In this document: positions 43,950-52,746 of the stretch, piece after piece
Numbering within the stretch: position 1 is the stretch's first letter
Layout: each line of letters opens with the position of its first letter
Source: an uncultured Clostridium sp.
Lineage (GTDB): Bacteria; Bacillota; Clostridia; Lachnospirales; Lachnospiraceae
Direction: 5' to 3'
NCBI GenBank assembly: GCA_947644195.1
Contig: CANRZB010000003.1
Coordinates: 59,532-123,531, forward strand
DNA length: 64,000 nucleotides
The notes under the pieces: generated by a model
Databases searched by the model: none
What the model saw: only the letters and a program-made list of their open reading frames with translations
What the model was told of the DNA's origin: nothing
Made by a program: the position numbers and the translations under genes

Positions 43950-45377
43950 TTATAGAAGAATATCCTGTAAATCTCCAAAACCGGAATGTGTGGTAACAAT
44001 TACTACGGTATCATTTACTTCAATTGTATCTGTACCGGTAGGAATAATCATTTTTCCTTTGCGAGTGATCGCTGCTACCAGCAGATTTTTCTTGAGTTGC
44101 AGATCCATCAATGGAATTCCTGTGACATCGCTGGCTTCCTGTACCCGGAATTCAATCGCTTCCACCCGGGAATCAAACATATGATATAAGGTCTCAATAT
44201 TGCTGCCGATGGAGGCATGTTTCGCCCGGACATAGGCAATAATTGCTTCGGAAGTAATATATTTCGGATAGACCACACTTCCCAGGTCAAGCTGGTTGAT
44301 AATTCCCTTAAAATTAAACCGATTGATCTTGGTAACTACTTTTGTTTTTGAGACCTGCTGTGCGTGCAGGGTCAGCATAATATTTTCCTCATCGATACCG
44401 GTCAGTGGTACAAATGACTGTACATACTCAATACCTTCTTCCTTGAGAAGATCTACGTCGGTGCCATCGCCATGGATAATAATTGCATCTGGAAGCATCT
44501 CGCTAAGTTCCTCGCAGCGTGCGCGGTTCTGTTCAATGATTTTGACATCCGTACCGATCGCTAACAAACGTTTTGCAAGATAATACGCTGTTTTGCCGCC
44601 GCCTACAATCATGGTGTTGCGCGCCTGGTTCGTCTGCAGGCCGATTTTTTTAAGAAAGATACGGGCATCCGTATGGGAAGAAATAAAAGAGACCCGGTCG
44701 CCTGCTGCAAATTGAAAATCTCCAGATGGGATAATCACATCGGCATCCCGTTCTACGGCACAGATCAAAATATTCTGGGAAAGGCCGGAACGTCCCAAGG
44801 AAGCAATGTCCTGTCCCACCAATACATTATCATCTGGAAGTTTTACCTGGATATTTTCTGCCTGTCCGTGTGCAAAGGAATGAATCTCCAATGCCAGAGG
44901 CAGCGATAGAATCCTCGCTGCTTCCAGGGCGGCGCTCAGATCGGGATTGATAATCATTGCCAGACCCAGTTTTTCCCGGAGATACGCTATCTCATCGCTG
45001 TAATCTGGATTTCTGACACGCGCGATGGCAGCGCAATGTCCCACGCGCTTGGCTACGGTACAGCACAACAAGTTTAATTCATCGGAATCTGTCACGGCGA
45101 TAATGAGATCTGCCGATTCGATCCCAGCTTCCATTTGTACACTGTAGCTGGCGCCGGTTCCCACCAGGCCCATCACATCATATAGATTGGTCAGATCCTG
45201 AATCTTGGCAGGATCCTGGTCGATTAAAGTAATATCATGTCCCTCTTTGGTCAACTGTTCTGTCAGAGTGGCACCAACTTTGCCACATCCGACAATAATA
45301 ATATTCAGCCCGGATTTTACAGGCGTTCGTCTTTTCATTTTCATCCTCTTTCTGCACATGTGTGCGGTGCTTTCCAT
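43950..45377 (-). CDS. trkA: Trk system gating subunit TrkA
   Basis: A 475-aa cytoplasmic regulator with two RCK units in tandem: nucleotide-binding Rossmann folds begin at IIIVGCGKVGATL and TMIVGGGKTAYYL, each followed by a TrkA_C domain. NAD(H)/ATP binding gates TrkH. The ATG at 45377 follows AGAGGAGA; further upstream ATGs lack sites. A promoter lies about 50 bases upstream (45429-45457). Confidence 0.94.
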   Translation of the reverse strand: MESTAHMCRKRMKMKRRTPVKSGLNIIIVGCGKVGATLTEQLTKEGHDITLIDQDPAKIQDLTNLYDVMGLVGTGASYSVQMEAGIESADLIIAVTDSDELNLLCCTVAKRVGHCAAIARVRNPDYSDEIAYLREKLGLAMIINPDLSAALEAARILSLPLALEIHSFAHGQAENIQVKLPDDNVLVGQDIASLGRSGLSQNILICAVERDADVIIPSGDFQFAAGDRVSFISSHTDARIFLKKIGLQTNQARNTMIVGGGKTAYYLAKRLLAIGTDVKIIEQNRARCEELSEMLPDAIIIHGDGTDVDLLKEEGIEYVQSFVPLTGIDEENIMLTLHAQQVSKTKVVTKINRFNFKGIINQLDLGSVVYPKYITSEAIIAYVRAKHASIGSNIETLYHMFDSRVEAIEFRVQEASDVTGIPLMDLQLKKNLLVAAITRKGKMIIPTGTDTIEVNDTVVIVTTHSGFGDLQDILL

Positions 45378-45428
45378 GGTACGATCTCTCCTCTGAAATT
45401 TCATGGAGACATAAAACTTCAATAATAC

Positions 45429-45457
45429 ATCTTAACATGTTCTTTCGGGAAATGCAA
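45429..45457 (-). promoter_or_regulatory. Promoter of trkA-trkH
   Basis: On the minus strand: TTGCAT (45452-45457), 17-base spacer, TAAGAT (45429-45434). Confidence 0.6.
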
Positions 45458-45496
45458 AACCAGAAAAGATCTACGTCAAGCAAGATTCTGGTATGG

Positions 45497-45525
45497 TTGA
45501 CAATTCATGCAATCCATGTCATCAT
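45497..45525 (+). promoter_or_regulatory. Possible promoter of the ecfA1-ecfA2-ecfT-truA operon
   Basis: TTGACA (45497-45502), 17-base spacer, CATCAT (45520-45525); the -35 is perfect, the -10 weak. It is divergent from the trkA promoter. Confidence 0.45.
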
Positions 45526-45609
45526 GTACAGGAATTAAAATCTAATCTTAAGCGATCATAGGAAAATCTTAAGTGATCATTGGAAAAAAGATAAAAAGAT
45601 GGTGAGCAG

Positions 45610-46482
45610 ATGATACAGGCAAAAGAGATAGCGTATGAATACTTTAGGCGGGATGCGGAAGGAAATGTGGTTGGGGTAAAACGAGCACTGGATGGTGTTG
45701 ATATGCAGATACCGCCAGGATCTTTTGTTGCGATATTGGGTGCCAATGGATCCGGGAAATCTACGTTTGCCCGACATCTCAATGCATTACTGACACCAGC
45801 GGAAGGGACGCTTTTTGTGGATGGCAGGGATACGGCAGATTCTGGTCAGACTTTGGCTATTCGCAGAACAGCGGGGATGGTGTTCCAAAACCCGGACAAT
45901 CAGATGATAGCAGGGGTTGTAGAAGAAGATGTAGGGTTTGGCCCGGAAAATATCGGTGTGCCGACGGAAGAAATCTGGAAGAGGGTAGCCGAGAGTTTGG
46001 AAAAAGTTGGGATGTATGCATATCGGGAAGTCTCTCCCAATTGTCTGTCCGGTGGACAGAAGCAGAAAGTGGCGATTGCCGGAATTTTGGCGATGAAACC
46101 AAAGTGTATCGTTCTGGACGAACCGACTGCCATGTTGGACCCCAGAGGACGGGAATCTGTACTTCAAACGGTACACCAACTAAATCGGCAGGAAAAGATT
46201 ACTGTCATATTTATTACCCATTATATGGAGGAAGCGGTTGACGCTGATTATATTTATGTGATGGGAGATGGCAAGATTCGGTTGCAGGGATCGCCGGAGC
46301 AGATCTTTGCCAGACCGGAGGTGTTAGAACAGTGGGGCCTGGAGGTGCCGGAGATTACCAGGATTGCGTTAGGGCTCCGGGCAGCAGGCGTTCCGGTTCC
46401 GGCACAAATCATCCGTGCAGAAGAATTGTCGCAGTGGCTTTTGGAATACCGACAGCGGATGGCAGGTGGACAAGGACGGTGA
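45610..46482 (+). CDS. ecfA1: Energy-coupling factor transporter ATPase EcfA1
   Basis: A 290-aa ABC ATPase: Walker A GANGSGKST, Q-loop VFQNPDNQMIAG (the DNQ signature of ECF ATPases), LSGGQKQKVAIAG, and Walker B CIVLDEPTAMLDP. With EcfA2 and EcfT it forms the shared module energising vitamin/metal S-components. GGTGAG lies just upstream of the ATG. In most Firmicutes the gene follows rplQ; here a divergent trkA precedes it. Confidence 0.95.
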   Translation: MIQAKEIAYEYFRRDAEGNVVGVKRALDGVDMQIPPGSFVAILGANGSGKSTFARHLNALLTPAEGTLFVDGRDTADSGQTLAIRRTAGMVFQNPDNQMIAGVVEEDVGFGPENIGVPTEEIWKRVAESLEKVGMYAYREVSPNCLSGGQKQKVAIAGILAMKPKCIVLDEPTAMLDPRGRESVLQTVHQLNRQEKITVIFITHYMEEAVDADYIYVMGDGKIRLQGSPEQIFARPEVLEQWGLEVPEITRIALGLRAAGVPVPAQIIRAEELSQWLLEYRQRMAGGQGR

Positions 46483-46487
46483 GAGCA

Positions 46488-47336
46488 ATGGGAATATCAT
46501 TACAACATGTAAGTTATATTTATGGTCTCGGAAGCGGTCAGGAGTATCCGGCGTTGCATGATATCAGCCTGGATATTCCTGACGGGCAGTTCATTGGCCT
46601 GGTGGGACACAGTGGATCCGGGAAATCTACCTTGATTCAGTTACTGAACGGTTTGGAGCGGCCGAGCAGCGGAGAAATTTGTTTTCATGACAAAAACATT
46701 TATGACAGGGATTTTTCCTTGAAAACGTTACGTGGCAAAGTAGGGCTGGTGTTTCAGTATCCTGAGCATCAATTGTTTGAAACTTCCGTCATTCGGGACG
46801 TTGAATATGGTCCGGCGAATCTAGGGCTGGATCGCCTGGAGGTGGAGCTTCGGTCGTTTCGTGCACTGAAACAGGTGGGGATAGGAGAAGATCTGTTGGA
46901 TGTTTCACCGCTGGCGCTGTCTGGAGGACAGAAGCGTAGGGTGGCAATTGCTGGTGTGCTTGCGATGGAGCCGGAAATTCTGATTCTGGATGAACCAATG
47001 GCGGGCCTGGATCCTGCCGGAAGGAAAGAGATTTTGGATCTGCTGGCACAGATACATAGGGAAAAAAAGATTACCATTATTCTGGTATCTCATAGCATGG
47101 ATGATGTGGCACAATATGCAGAACGACTATTAGTGATGAACCAGGGGAAGCTGGTGCTGGATGGTTCACCTCGTAAGGTTTTTCAGTATGAAGAAGAATT
47201 ACGTAAGATTGGTTTGGATGTTCCGCAGCCTGCGGCATTGCTGCATCGTCTGGCAAAGGAAACGACTGGACTGAAAAGTGATGGTATTACGGTGGAGGAA
47301 AGTGTAGTTGCTATTCTGCAATGGCTGGAAAAGTGA
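46488..47336 (+). CDS. ecfA2: Energy-coupling factor transporter ATPase EcfA2
   Basis: A 282-aa ABC ATPase with Walker A GHSGSGKST, Q-loop VFQYPEHQLFE, LSGGQKRRVAIAG and Walker B ILILDEPMAGLDP. The pairing of DNQ-type EcfA1 and EHQ-type EcfA2 is the diagnostic ECF arrangement. The ATG at 46488, five bases after the ecfA1 stop, has GGTGAGAG upstream; longer ORF starts would overlap ecfA1. Confidence 0.95.
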   Translation: MGISLQHVSYIYGLGSGQEYPALHDISLDIPDGQFIGLVGHSGSGKSTLIQLLNGLERPSSGEICFHDKNIYDRDFSLKTLRGKVGLVFQYPEHQLFETSVIRDVEYGPANLGLDRLEVELRSFRALKQVGIGEDLLDVSPLALSGGQKRRVAIAGVLAMEPEILILDEPMAGLDPAGRKEILDLLAQIHREKKITIILVSHSMDDVAQYAERLLVMNQGKLVLDGSPRKVFQYEEELRKIGLDVPQPAALLHRLAKETTGLKSDGITVEESVVAILQWLEK

Positions 47337-47466
47337 AAATAGCAAAAATGCAACAGCAAAAATGCTGTGCAAATTATTTGTGGCGAAAGCCTGTTTGTTA
47401 AAGATGTACTTTATGGATTGCATGTTTGTGTCGTCAGTGGTGGCATGTATGAAAGAGTGAGGGAAT

Positions 47467-48267
47467 ATGATACGAGATATCACGATAGGACAATACTATA
47501 GAGCGGATTCGCCGATCCATCGTCTGGATCCACGCACCAAGATCATTGGTACATTTGCATATATAATCTCTTTGTTTCTGTTTCATCAGTATATAGGATT
47601 TCTGGCCGCTATCCTGTTTTTGGGACTGGTTATTTCATTCTCCCAGGTTCCCCTGCGGTTTATCCTGCGTGGTCTTCGGCCAGTATTGTTTATGTTGCTT
47701 TTTACGGCGATGTTAAATTTATTTTGGACGCCTGGGACGCCACTGGTAACGCTGGGATTTCTTCAAATTACAGCAGAAGGAATTAGACGCACTGTTTTTT
47801 TGGCAGTCCGCTTGGTTCTTTTAATCCTGGGATCTTCTATGATGACGTTGACGACAACGCCGAACCAATTGACGGATGCAATGGAGAATCTTTTGGCACC
47901 CTTGCGACGTCTTCGTATGCCAGTGCATGAGGTGGCGATGATGATGTCGATTGCACTTCGTTTTATTCCTATTCTGATTGAGGAAACGAATAAGATTATG
48001 AAAGCACAGATGGCACGGGGAGCTGATTTTGAAAGTGGAAATATATTTCGGAGGCTGAAAAGTATGATTCCGATTCTGGTGCCTTTATTTGCATCTTCTA
48101 TGCGCAGGGCAAACGATCTGGCAAATGCGATGGATGCTCGCTGTTACCATGGTGGAGGTGGTCGGACTAAGATGAAACCTCTGCAGTACCAAACGAGAGA
48201 TATTCGGGCTTATCTGTTTATCGGATGCTATGTGGCTTTGGTGTTCTGTCTGGGCAGATGGAAATGA
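47467..48267 (+). CDS. ecfT: Energy-coupling factor transmembrane protein EcfT
   Basis: A 266-aa membrane protein with about five to six helices and the cytoplasmic coupling helices bearing ARG and SRR-like motifs (QMARGADF and SSMRRANDLANAMDARCY), which contact the two ATPases. A 130-base gap separates it from ecfA2; GAGTGAGGG precedes the ATG. No S-component gene is in the window. Confidence 0.93.
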   Translation: MIRDITIGQYYRADSPIHRLDPRTKIIGTFAYIISLFLFHQYIGFLAAILFLGLVISFSQVPLRFILRGLRPVLFMLLFTAMLNLFWTPGTPLVTLGFLQITAEGIRRTVFLAVRLVLLILGSSMMTLTTTPNQLTDAMENLLAPLRRLRMPVHEVAMMMSIALRFIPILIEETNKIMKAQMARGADFESGNIFRRLKSMIPILVPLFASSMRRANDLANAMDARCYHGGGGRTKMKPLQYQTRDIRAYLFIGCYVALVFCLGRWK

Positions 48268-48345
48268 GAGAAGCAAGAATGTCAGCTATCAAATATTTAT
48301 GATACAAGAATGGCTTTTAGGTATTGGGCAGAAATGGGGAAAACT

Positions 48346-49119
48346 ATGAGACGGATTAAATTAGTGGTGGCTTATGACGGGACATGTTACCATGGTTGGC
48401 AGCTTCAACCACGCGAAATTACGATCGAGGGCGTATTAAATGAAACTATTTACCGCTTAACTGGAGAGAAAATACAAGTGATTGGAGCTAGCCGGACGGA
48501 TGCGGGGGTACATGCATTGGGAAATGTGGCGGTGTTTGATACGCAGTCACGGATACCAGGGGATAAATTTGCGTATGCGCTCAATCAGAGATTACCGGCG
48601 GATATTGTTATTCAGGATTCTGTGGAAGTGTCTGCGGAATTTCATCCACGGCATCAGAACTGTCGTAAGACCTATGAATATACCATTCTAAATAGACGAT
48701 TTCCTTTGCCGGAATTTCGTAATACAGCCTATTTTTATCACGGGAAATTGGATCGGGAGAAAATGCAGAAGGCGGCACAGGCACTGGTCGGAGAACATGA
48801 TTTTGCGGCGTTCTGTTCTGCCGGTGCGCAGGTACAAACTACGGTTCGGGAGATTTATGCACTGGATGTCAGATCTGTTTCAGAAGACCAAATTCAGATT
48901 CGTGTTGAGGGAAATGGTTTTTTGTATCATATGGTTCGAATAATTGCTGGAACCTTGTTGGAAGTAGGAAAGGGTCGAGTGAATGTGTCCGAAATTTCGG
49001 ACATAATTGCTTCCTGCGATCGGAGCAAGGCGGGGCCTACTGCACCGGCACAGGGATTGCGTTTAGTAGAAATTTGTTATGTGGATGCCCCAGACACCTA
49101 TTGTAATAGTAGCAAATAG
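48346..49119 (+). CDS. truA: tRNA pseudouridine(38-40) synthase TruA
   Basis: A 257-aa enzyme that isomerises U38-U40 in the tRNA anticodon stem. The catalytic Asp lies in GASRTDAGVHALG; the YDGTCYHGWQLQ start and GNGFLYHMVRIIAGTL motif are typical. The ATG at 48346 has GGGGA upstream; the longer start at 48310 would add an atypical leader. It ends the ecf operon, as in other Firmicutes, but rplM-rpsI do not follow. Confidence 0.95.
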   Translation: MRRIKLVVAYDGTCYHGWQLQPREITIEGVLNETIYRLTGEKIQVIGASRTDAGVHALGNVAVFDTQSRIPGDKFAYALNQRLPADIVIQDSVEVSAEFHPRHQNCRKTYEYTILNRRFPLPEFRNTAYFYHGKLDREKMQKAAQALVGEHDFAAFCSAGAQVQTTVREIYALDVRSVSEDQIQIRVEGNGFLYHMVRIIAGTLLEVGKGRVNVSEISDIIASCDRSKAGPTAPAQGLRLVEICYVDAPDTYCNSSK

Positions 49120-49185
49120 CACAAGATTTCAGGATGCCGTACAAAACAGACTGTCTCCCATAATGTACGACATCCCTTGGGAATC

Positions 49186-49452
49186 TTATGTCCAGGCGTC
49201 CGCATGTTGGTGCAGATACTTTTCCTTTGTTGCCAGGCCGCCGCGGATATGGCGTTCTGCTTTGTTGACGTTTAGTACATTGCGTACTTCATCTGCCAAA
49301 GTATGGTTTACCGCAGGCAAGCGTTCTGTAACGTCCTTATGTACTGTACTTTTGCTCACACGGAAAACGGTTGCTGTCTGGCGAACCGTGGCGCCATTTT
49401 CCACAATATATCTGCCGATCTCAGTAGCTCTTTCTTCTATATCCTTTCTCAA
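49186..49452 (-). CDS. spoIIID: Sporulation transcription factor SpoIIID
   Basis: An 88-aa mother-cell regulator, with IEERATEIGRYIVENGATVRQTATVFRVSKSTVHKDVTERLP containing the helix-turn-helix (split here for reference: residues 5-24 and 25-45). It switches sigma-E genes on or off before sigma-K. The initiation codon is TTG, supported by GAGG 8 bases upstream and by a sigma-E promoter 30 bases away; no ATG or GTG fits. It is convergent with truA. Confidence 0.93.
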   Translation of the reverse strand: MRKDIEERATEIGRYIVENGATVRQTATVFRVSKSTVHKDVTERLPAVNHTLADEVRNVLNVNKAERHIRGGLATKEKYLHQHADAWT

Positions 49453-49481
49453 CAGGATAACCTCGCTAAACTTGTTTGTAC

Positions 49482-49508
49482 AGTGTATGCACGGGATGAC
49501 AGAAGTAT
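49482..49508 (-). promoter_or_regulatory. Sigma-E-type promoter of spoIIID
   Basis: On the minus strand: ATACT (49504-49508), 14-base spacer, CATACACT (49482-49489), a full match to the sigma-E -10 pattern. spoIIID is sigma-E dependent in Bacillus. The leader would be about 20 nt. Confidence 0.75.
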
Positions 49509-49685
49509 TACTTTATAAAAATTAATGACAGGATTTATAGGATTGTGATAAAATAGTGCTCAGTAATACGGTCAATACAATAGAGCAGGGGATTGGTGCA
49601 GAGCGTATCCGAAAGTATGGGTTTGCTTTTCGGGGAAAGGAAGTGCTAATCGGCTAATAGGATTTTTGCAAATAGGAGGTGCAAT

Positions 49686-50027
49686 ATGCCATTTATTGAT
49701 TCCAAAGTAACAACAGCATTAACAACGGAAAAACAGGAAAGTATCAAGAGTAAATTAGGGCAGGCCATCGGGATCCTGGGAAAATCAGAGAATTACCTGA
49801 TGATAGGGTTTGAGGATCAGTATGAACTCTATATGGGCGGTCAGAAATTAGAGCAGGGAGCATTTATCTCTGTCCGTGTATTGGGACAGGTTGATGCAGA
49901 TGCCAGTGATCGTATGACCGCAGAAATCTGCCGGATATATCAAGAAGAATTGGGCATCCCCGGTCAGAATATCTATGTCGCCTATTTTGGCACGTCCAAC
50001 TGGGGTTGGAACGGAAGCAATTTCTAA
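49686..50027 (+). CDS. MIF / phenylpyruvate tautomerase-like protein
   Basis: A 113-aa protein of the macrophage migration inhibitory factor fold. The catalytic Pro2 follows the initiator Met (MPFIDSKV), and the C-terminal YVAYFGTSNWGWNGSNF matches MIF-type trimer contacts. Bacterial members tautomerise keto-enol substrates; the real substrate is not known. AGGAGG precedes the ATG. It stands alone, ending at a strong bidirectional terminator. Confidence 0.88.
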   Translation: MPFIDSKVTTALTTEKQESIKSKLGQAIGILGKSENYLMIGFEDQYELYMGGQKLEQGAFISVRVLGQVDADASDRMTAEICRIYQEELGIPGQNIYVAYFGTSNWGWNGSNF

Positions 50028-50060
50028 CGAAGATCTATTAATTCGTATTTGTTGTGCTGG

Positions 50061-50116
50061 AAAAGCCCTGCGCCGCTATGTTTCAATCATCAGAATCATG
50101 GTGGCGCAGGGCTTTT
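50061..50116. terminator. Bidirectional terminator between the MIF-like and GH3 genes
   Basis: A 14-bp perfect stem (50061-50074 with 50103-50116) extends by six further pairs, two or three of them G-U, to about 20 bp with a 16-base loop. The outer four pairs are A-T, giving T-runs in both directions. Confidence 0.85.
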
Positions 50117-50126
50117 ATTAACAAAA

Positions 50127-52406
50127 TCACTGTTCGTTCAGTTTTCGAATGGCTTCTTGGATCTCTTCATACGTCAATGCTTCCCCACTGAAAGACAGAA
50201 TAGAATGTAGAGGGGTATCCGCAAACATCTTTTCCATCATCTCACCGGTGGAAGCGCCCAGCGAATCATCATCAGATGCGGAATCTTCACTGCCGAAACC
50301 GCTGAGTTCCTGAATTCGCTTCAGAGGAGAGGGATCTTTCGCAAACCTTTCAACGTCTGCCCAGGTAGTTGTATCCCCCGCCACGAATGGAATTTTCTTC
50401 GTGCTGGTAATCTGTATGCTCTGTCGCAGCCGGATATCCCGTGAACTGGCACCGATCTGAATTTCGTAGTTTCCATCTTCCGCATACCAATCGTGGATTC
50501 CTGTATGATAGTAGGAAAACGCTCTGCTGTCTAATTCCATTGTTACCGTCTTATGCTCGCCCGGTTCCAGGTAGACCTTTGTAAAATTACGCAATTCCTT
50601 TTCCGGACGGATTTCTTCGCCCTCTGGATTGTGGACATATAGTTGCACAATCTCTGCGCCTGCTCTCTGTCCAGTATTACGGACTGTGACAGAAACGATA
50701 ATGGTGTCGGTATCCGTAGCATCCTGTTTGCTAATTTGCAGATTTTCATAAGCAAACGTGGTATAGCTCAAACCGTATCCAAACGGGTATAATACTTCCA
50801 TCTTTTTCTTATCGTAGTAGCGATATCCAATGAAAATGCCCTCCCGGTAATCAACCTGATAACGGGTGCCTGGGAAATTCAGATAGGACGGATTATCTTC
50901 CAGCCGAAGTGGGAACGATTCTGCCAACTTACCGCTTGGATTGGCTTCTCCATATAGCAGGCGGACCGCAGCGCCGCCACTTGCTTGACCGGATAAATAC
51001 ATATTTAATACGGCGCTGACTTGATCAAGCCATGGCATGATGACAGGGGAACCGCTGTGCAGTACAACAACAGTATTTGGCTGAACTTCGTGGATCCGTT
51101 GAATCAGTTCGTTTTGGCAGTCTGGCATATTCATGTGTTTGCGGTCGAATCCTTCACTCTCGAAGGAATCTGGCAACCCGGCAAAGATCACAGCGACTTC
51201 CGCATTTTTGGCGTTCTGAATCGCTTCTTCCAGCAGGGCAGGATCGGTCTCATCCACATCCGTTCGAAATCCCTGGGCAAAGGTAATCCCCTGGATCTTT
51301 TCCTGGGAAAGAGCGTTTAATGCGCTTTCCATCCGGTAGCAATTGATGTGACTGGAACCTCCACCCTGTGTACGTGGTGTACGGGCAAATTCGCCGATCA
51401 CAGCCACTTTTTGTCCCTGATGCAATGGAAGGATACAGTTGTTTTTCAGCAGTACGGCTGATTGCTCTGCTGTCTTTTTTGCCAGTTGATGATGTGCTTC
51501 CTTATTATAGGATGTCTCTTGTCGGTGGGCCAAATATTTGTTTACCATATTCAGAACCCGGCTGACCGCAAGGTCTAATACTTCTTCTGAGAGAGTACCG
51601 TTCTGGACGGCAGCGACGATGAGTTGATCGGTCTCACCATGGCTTGATGGCATTTCCAGATCCAGTCCCGCTTTTAGGGCGGTTACTCGGTCGTTCATGG
51701 CACCCCAGTCGGTCATAACCAGGCCCTCAAAGCCCCATTCATCCCGTAGAACTTGTTGTAATAGCCAGGGATTATCGCTGGAATACACCCCGTTGATCCG
51801 GTTATAACTGCACATCACGGTCCAAGGCTGTGCCTTTTTGACTACCGTTTCAAAGGCACTTAGATAGATTTCACGCAGCGTGCGTTCGTCCACTTCAGCG
51901 CTGACGCTCATTCGCCGGTTTTCCTGGTTGTTTGCCGCAAAATGCTTCAGGCTGGTACCGACACCATGGCTTTGGACGCCGTTTACAAAAGAAGCGGCAA
52001 GTTCGCCGGCTAACAGTGGATCTTCGGAGTAGTATTCAAAATTTCTTCCGCAGATCGGGGAACGTTTCATGTTGACACCGGGACCCAATAGGACAGCCAG
52101 ATCCTCCGCCACACATTCTTCTCCCAGAGCATCGCCTACCGAGTATAATAAATCCCGATCAAAGGAACATGCCATAGCAGAGGCGGTCGGGAAACCGATT
52201 GCCTGTACACTTTCCCCGATTCCCATGTGATCAGGGTTGAGATCCTGTTTACGCAGTCCGTGGGGACCGTCTGAAACCATGACGGAAGGTATTCCCAGGC
52301 GCTCTACGGCCTTGGTATGCCAAAAGTCCTGGCCGGAACAGAGTCCGGCTTTCTCTTCTAGTGTCAGATCCTGCAATAACTGCGGAATGTCGAGTGGATA
52401 TGCCAT
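50127..52406 (-). CDS. Glycoside hydrolase family 3 beta-glucosidase
   Basis: A 759-aa cytoplasmic enzyme. The (beta/alpha)8 domain contains the nucleophile Asp233 in VMTDWGAM and the substrate-binding KHFAANNQE motif; the second alpha/beta domain and a C-terminal fibronectin-III-like domain (about 570-640) follow. It releases beta-linked glucose, possibly from plant-derived saccharides; specificity is inferred. The ATG at 52406 has AAGGAG upstream. The divergent neighbour is rpoB. Confidence 0.93.
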   Translation of the reverse strand: MAYPLDIPQLLQDLTLEEKAGLCSGQDFWHTKAVERLGIPSVMVSDGPHGLRKQDLNPDHMGIGESVQAIGFPTASAMACSFDRDLLYSVGDALGEECVAEDLAVLLGPGVNMKRSPICGRNFEYYSEDPLLAGELAASFVNGVQSHGVGTSLKHFAANNQENRRMSVSAEVDERTLREIYLSAFETVVKKAQPWTVMCSYNRINGVYSSDNPWLLQQVLRDEWGFEGLVMTDWGAMNDRVTALKAGLDLEMPSSHGETDQLIVAAVQNGTLSEEVLDLAVSRVLNMVNKYLAHRQETSYNKEAHHQLAKKTAEQSAVLLKNNCILPLHQGQKVAVIGEFARTPRTQGGGSSHINCYRMESALNALSQEKIQGITFAQGFRTDVDETDPALLEEAIQNAKNAEVAVIFAGLPDSFESEGFDRKHMNMPDCQNELIQRIHEVQPNTVVVLHSGSPVIMPWLDQVSAVLNMYLSGQASGGAAVRLLYGEANPSGKLAESFPLRLEDNPSYLNFPGTRYQVDYREGIFIGYRYYDKKKMEVLYPFGYGLSYTTFAYENLQISKQDATDTDTIIVSVTVRNTGQRAGAEIVQLYVHNPEGEEIRPEKELRNFTKVYLEPGEHKTVTMELDSRAFSYYHTGIHDWYAEDGNYEIQIGASSRDIRLRQSIQITSTKKIPFVAGDTTTWADVERFAKDPSPLKRIQELSGFGSEDSASDDDSLGASTGEMMEKMFADTPLHSILSFSGEALTYEEIQEAIRKLNEQ

Positions 52407-52514
52407 ATCATTCTTCTCCTTATGCAATTTTATAGTAGTAGTGATTATTGTCCCTCTCCAAGGACGATATCCATGCAAGAACCCAAAAAAACCCTATAAA
52501 AAGAAAAAGGGTGC

Positions 52515-52543
52515 TTGACATCTTGATGGTTTGGTGTTAAGAT
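52515..52543 (+). promoter_or_regulatory. Strong sigma-A promoter of rpoB-rpoC
   Basis: TTGACA (52515-52520), 17-base spacer, TAAGAT (52538-52543). The leader is about 200 nt. The 340-base gap 52407-52746 otherwise holds a hairpin (52645-52680). Confidence 0.8.
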
Positions 52544-52644
52544 GAACAATGCACTATTGTGGCTGACTAGACTATTTCACTATACTATTATATTATAGCA
52601 TAGTTCGACAGAAATGAAAAGACTTTTCTTTCTTTTTGTCTCAA

Positions 52645-52680
52645 TCGCTATAGGTAGACAGGTTTGCAAAACGATAGCGA
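52645..52680 (+). repeat. Hairpin in the rpoB leader
   Basis: TCGCTAT (52645-52651) pairs perfectly with ATAGCGA (52674-52680) around a 22-base loop, about 65 nt before the rpoB start. Confidence 0.5.
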
Positions 52681-52746
52681 CTTCTTATCACTGTGAATAG
52701 TAATGTGCAGGTGCAAAATACTCTCAAAACAAGGAGTGAAATATCG

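Noticed and set aside
43909..44583. Plus-strand ORFs inside trkA
   Set aside because: They are antisense shadows of a full-length TrkA with two recognisable RCK units.
49133..49176. Hairpin between truA and spoIIID as a terminator
   Set aside because: Arms near 49133-49142 and 49163-49176 pair over about ten bases with one mismatch, but the loop is long and no T-run follows on either strand.
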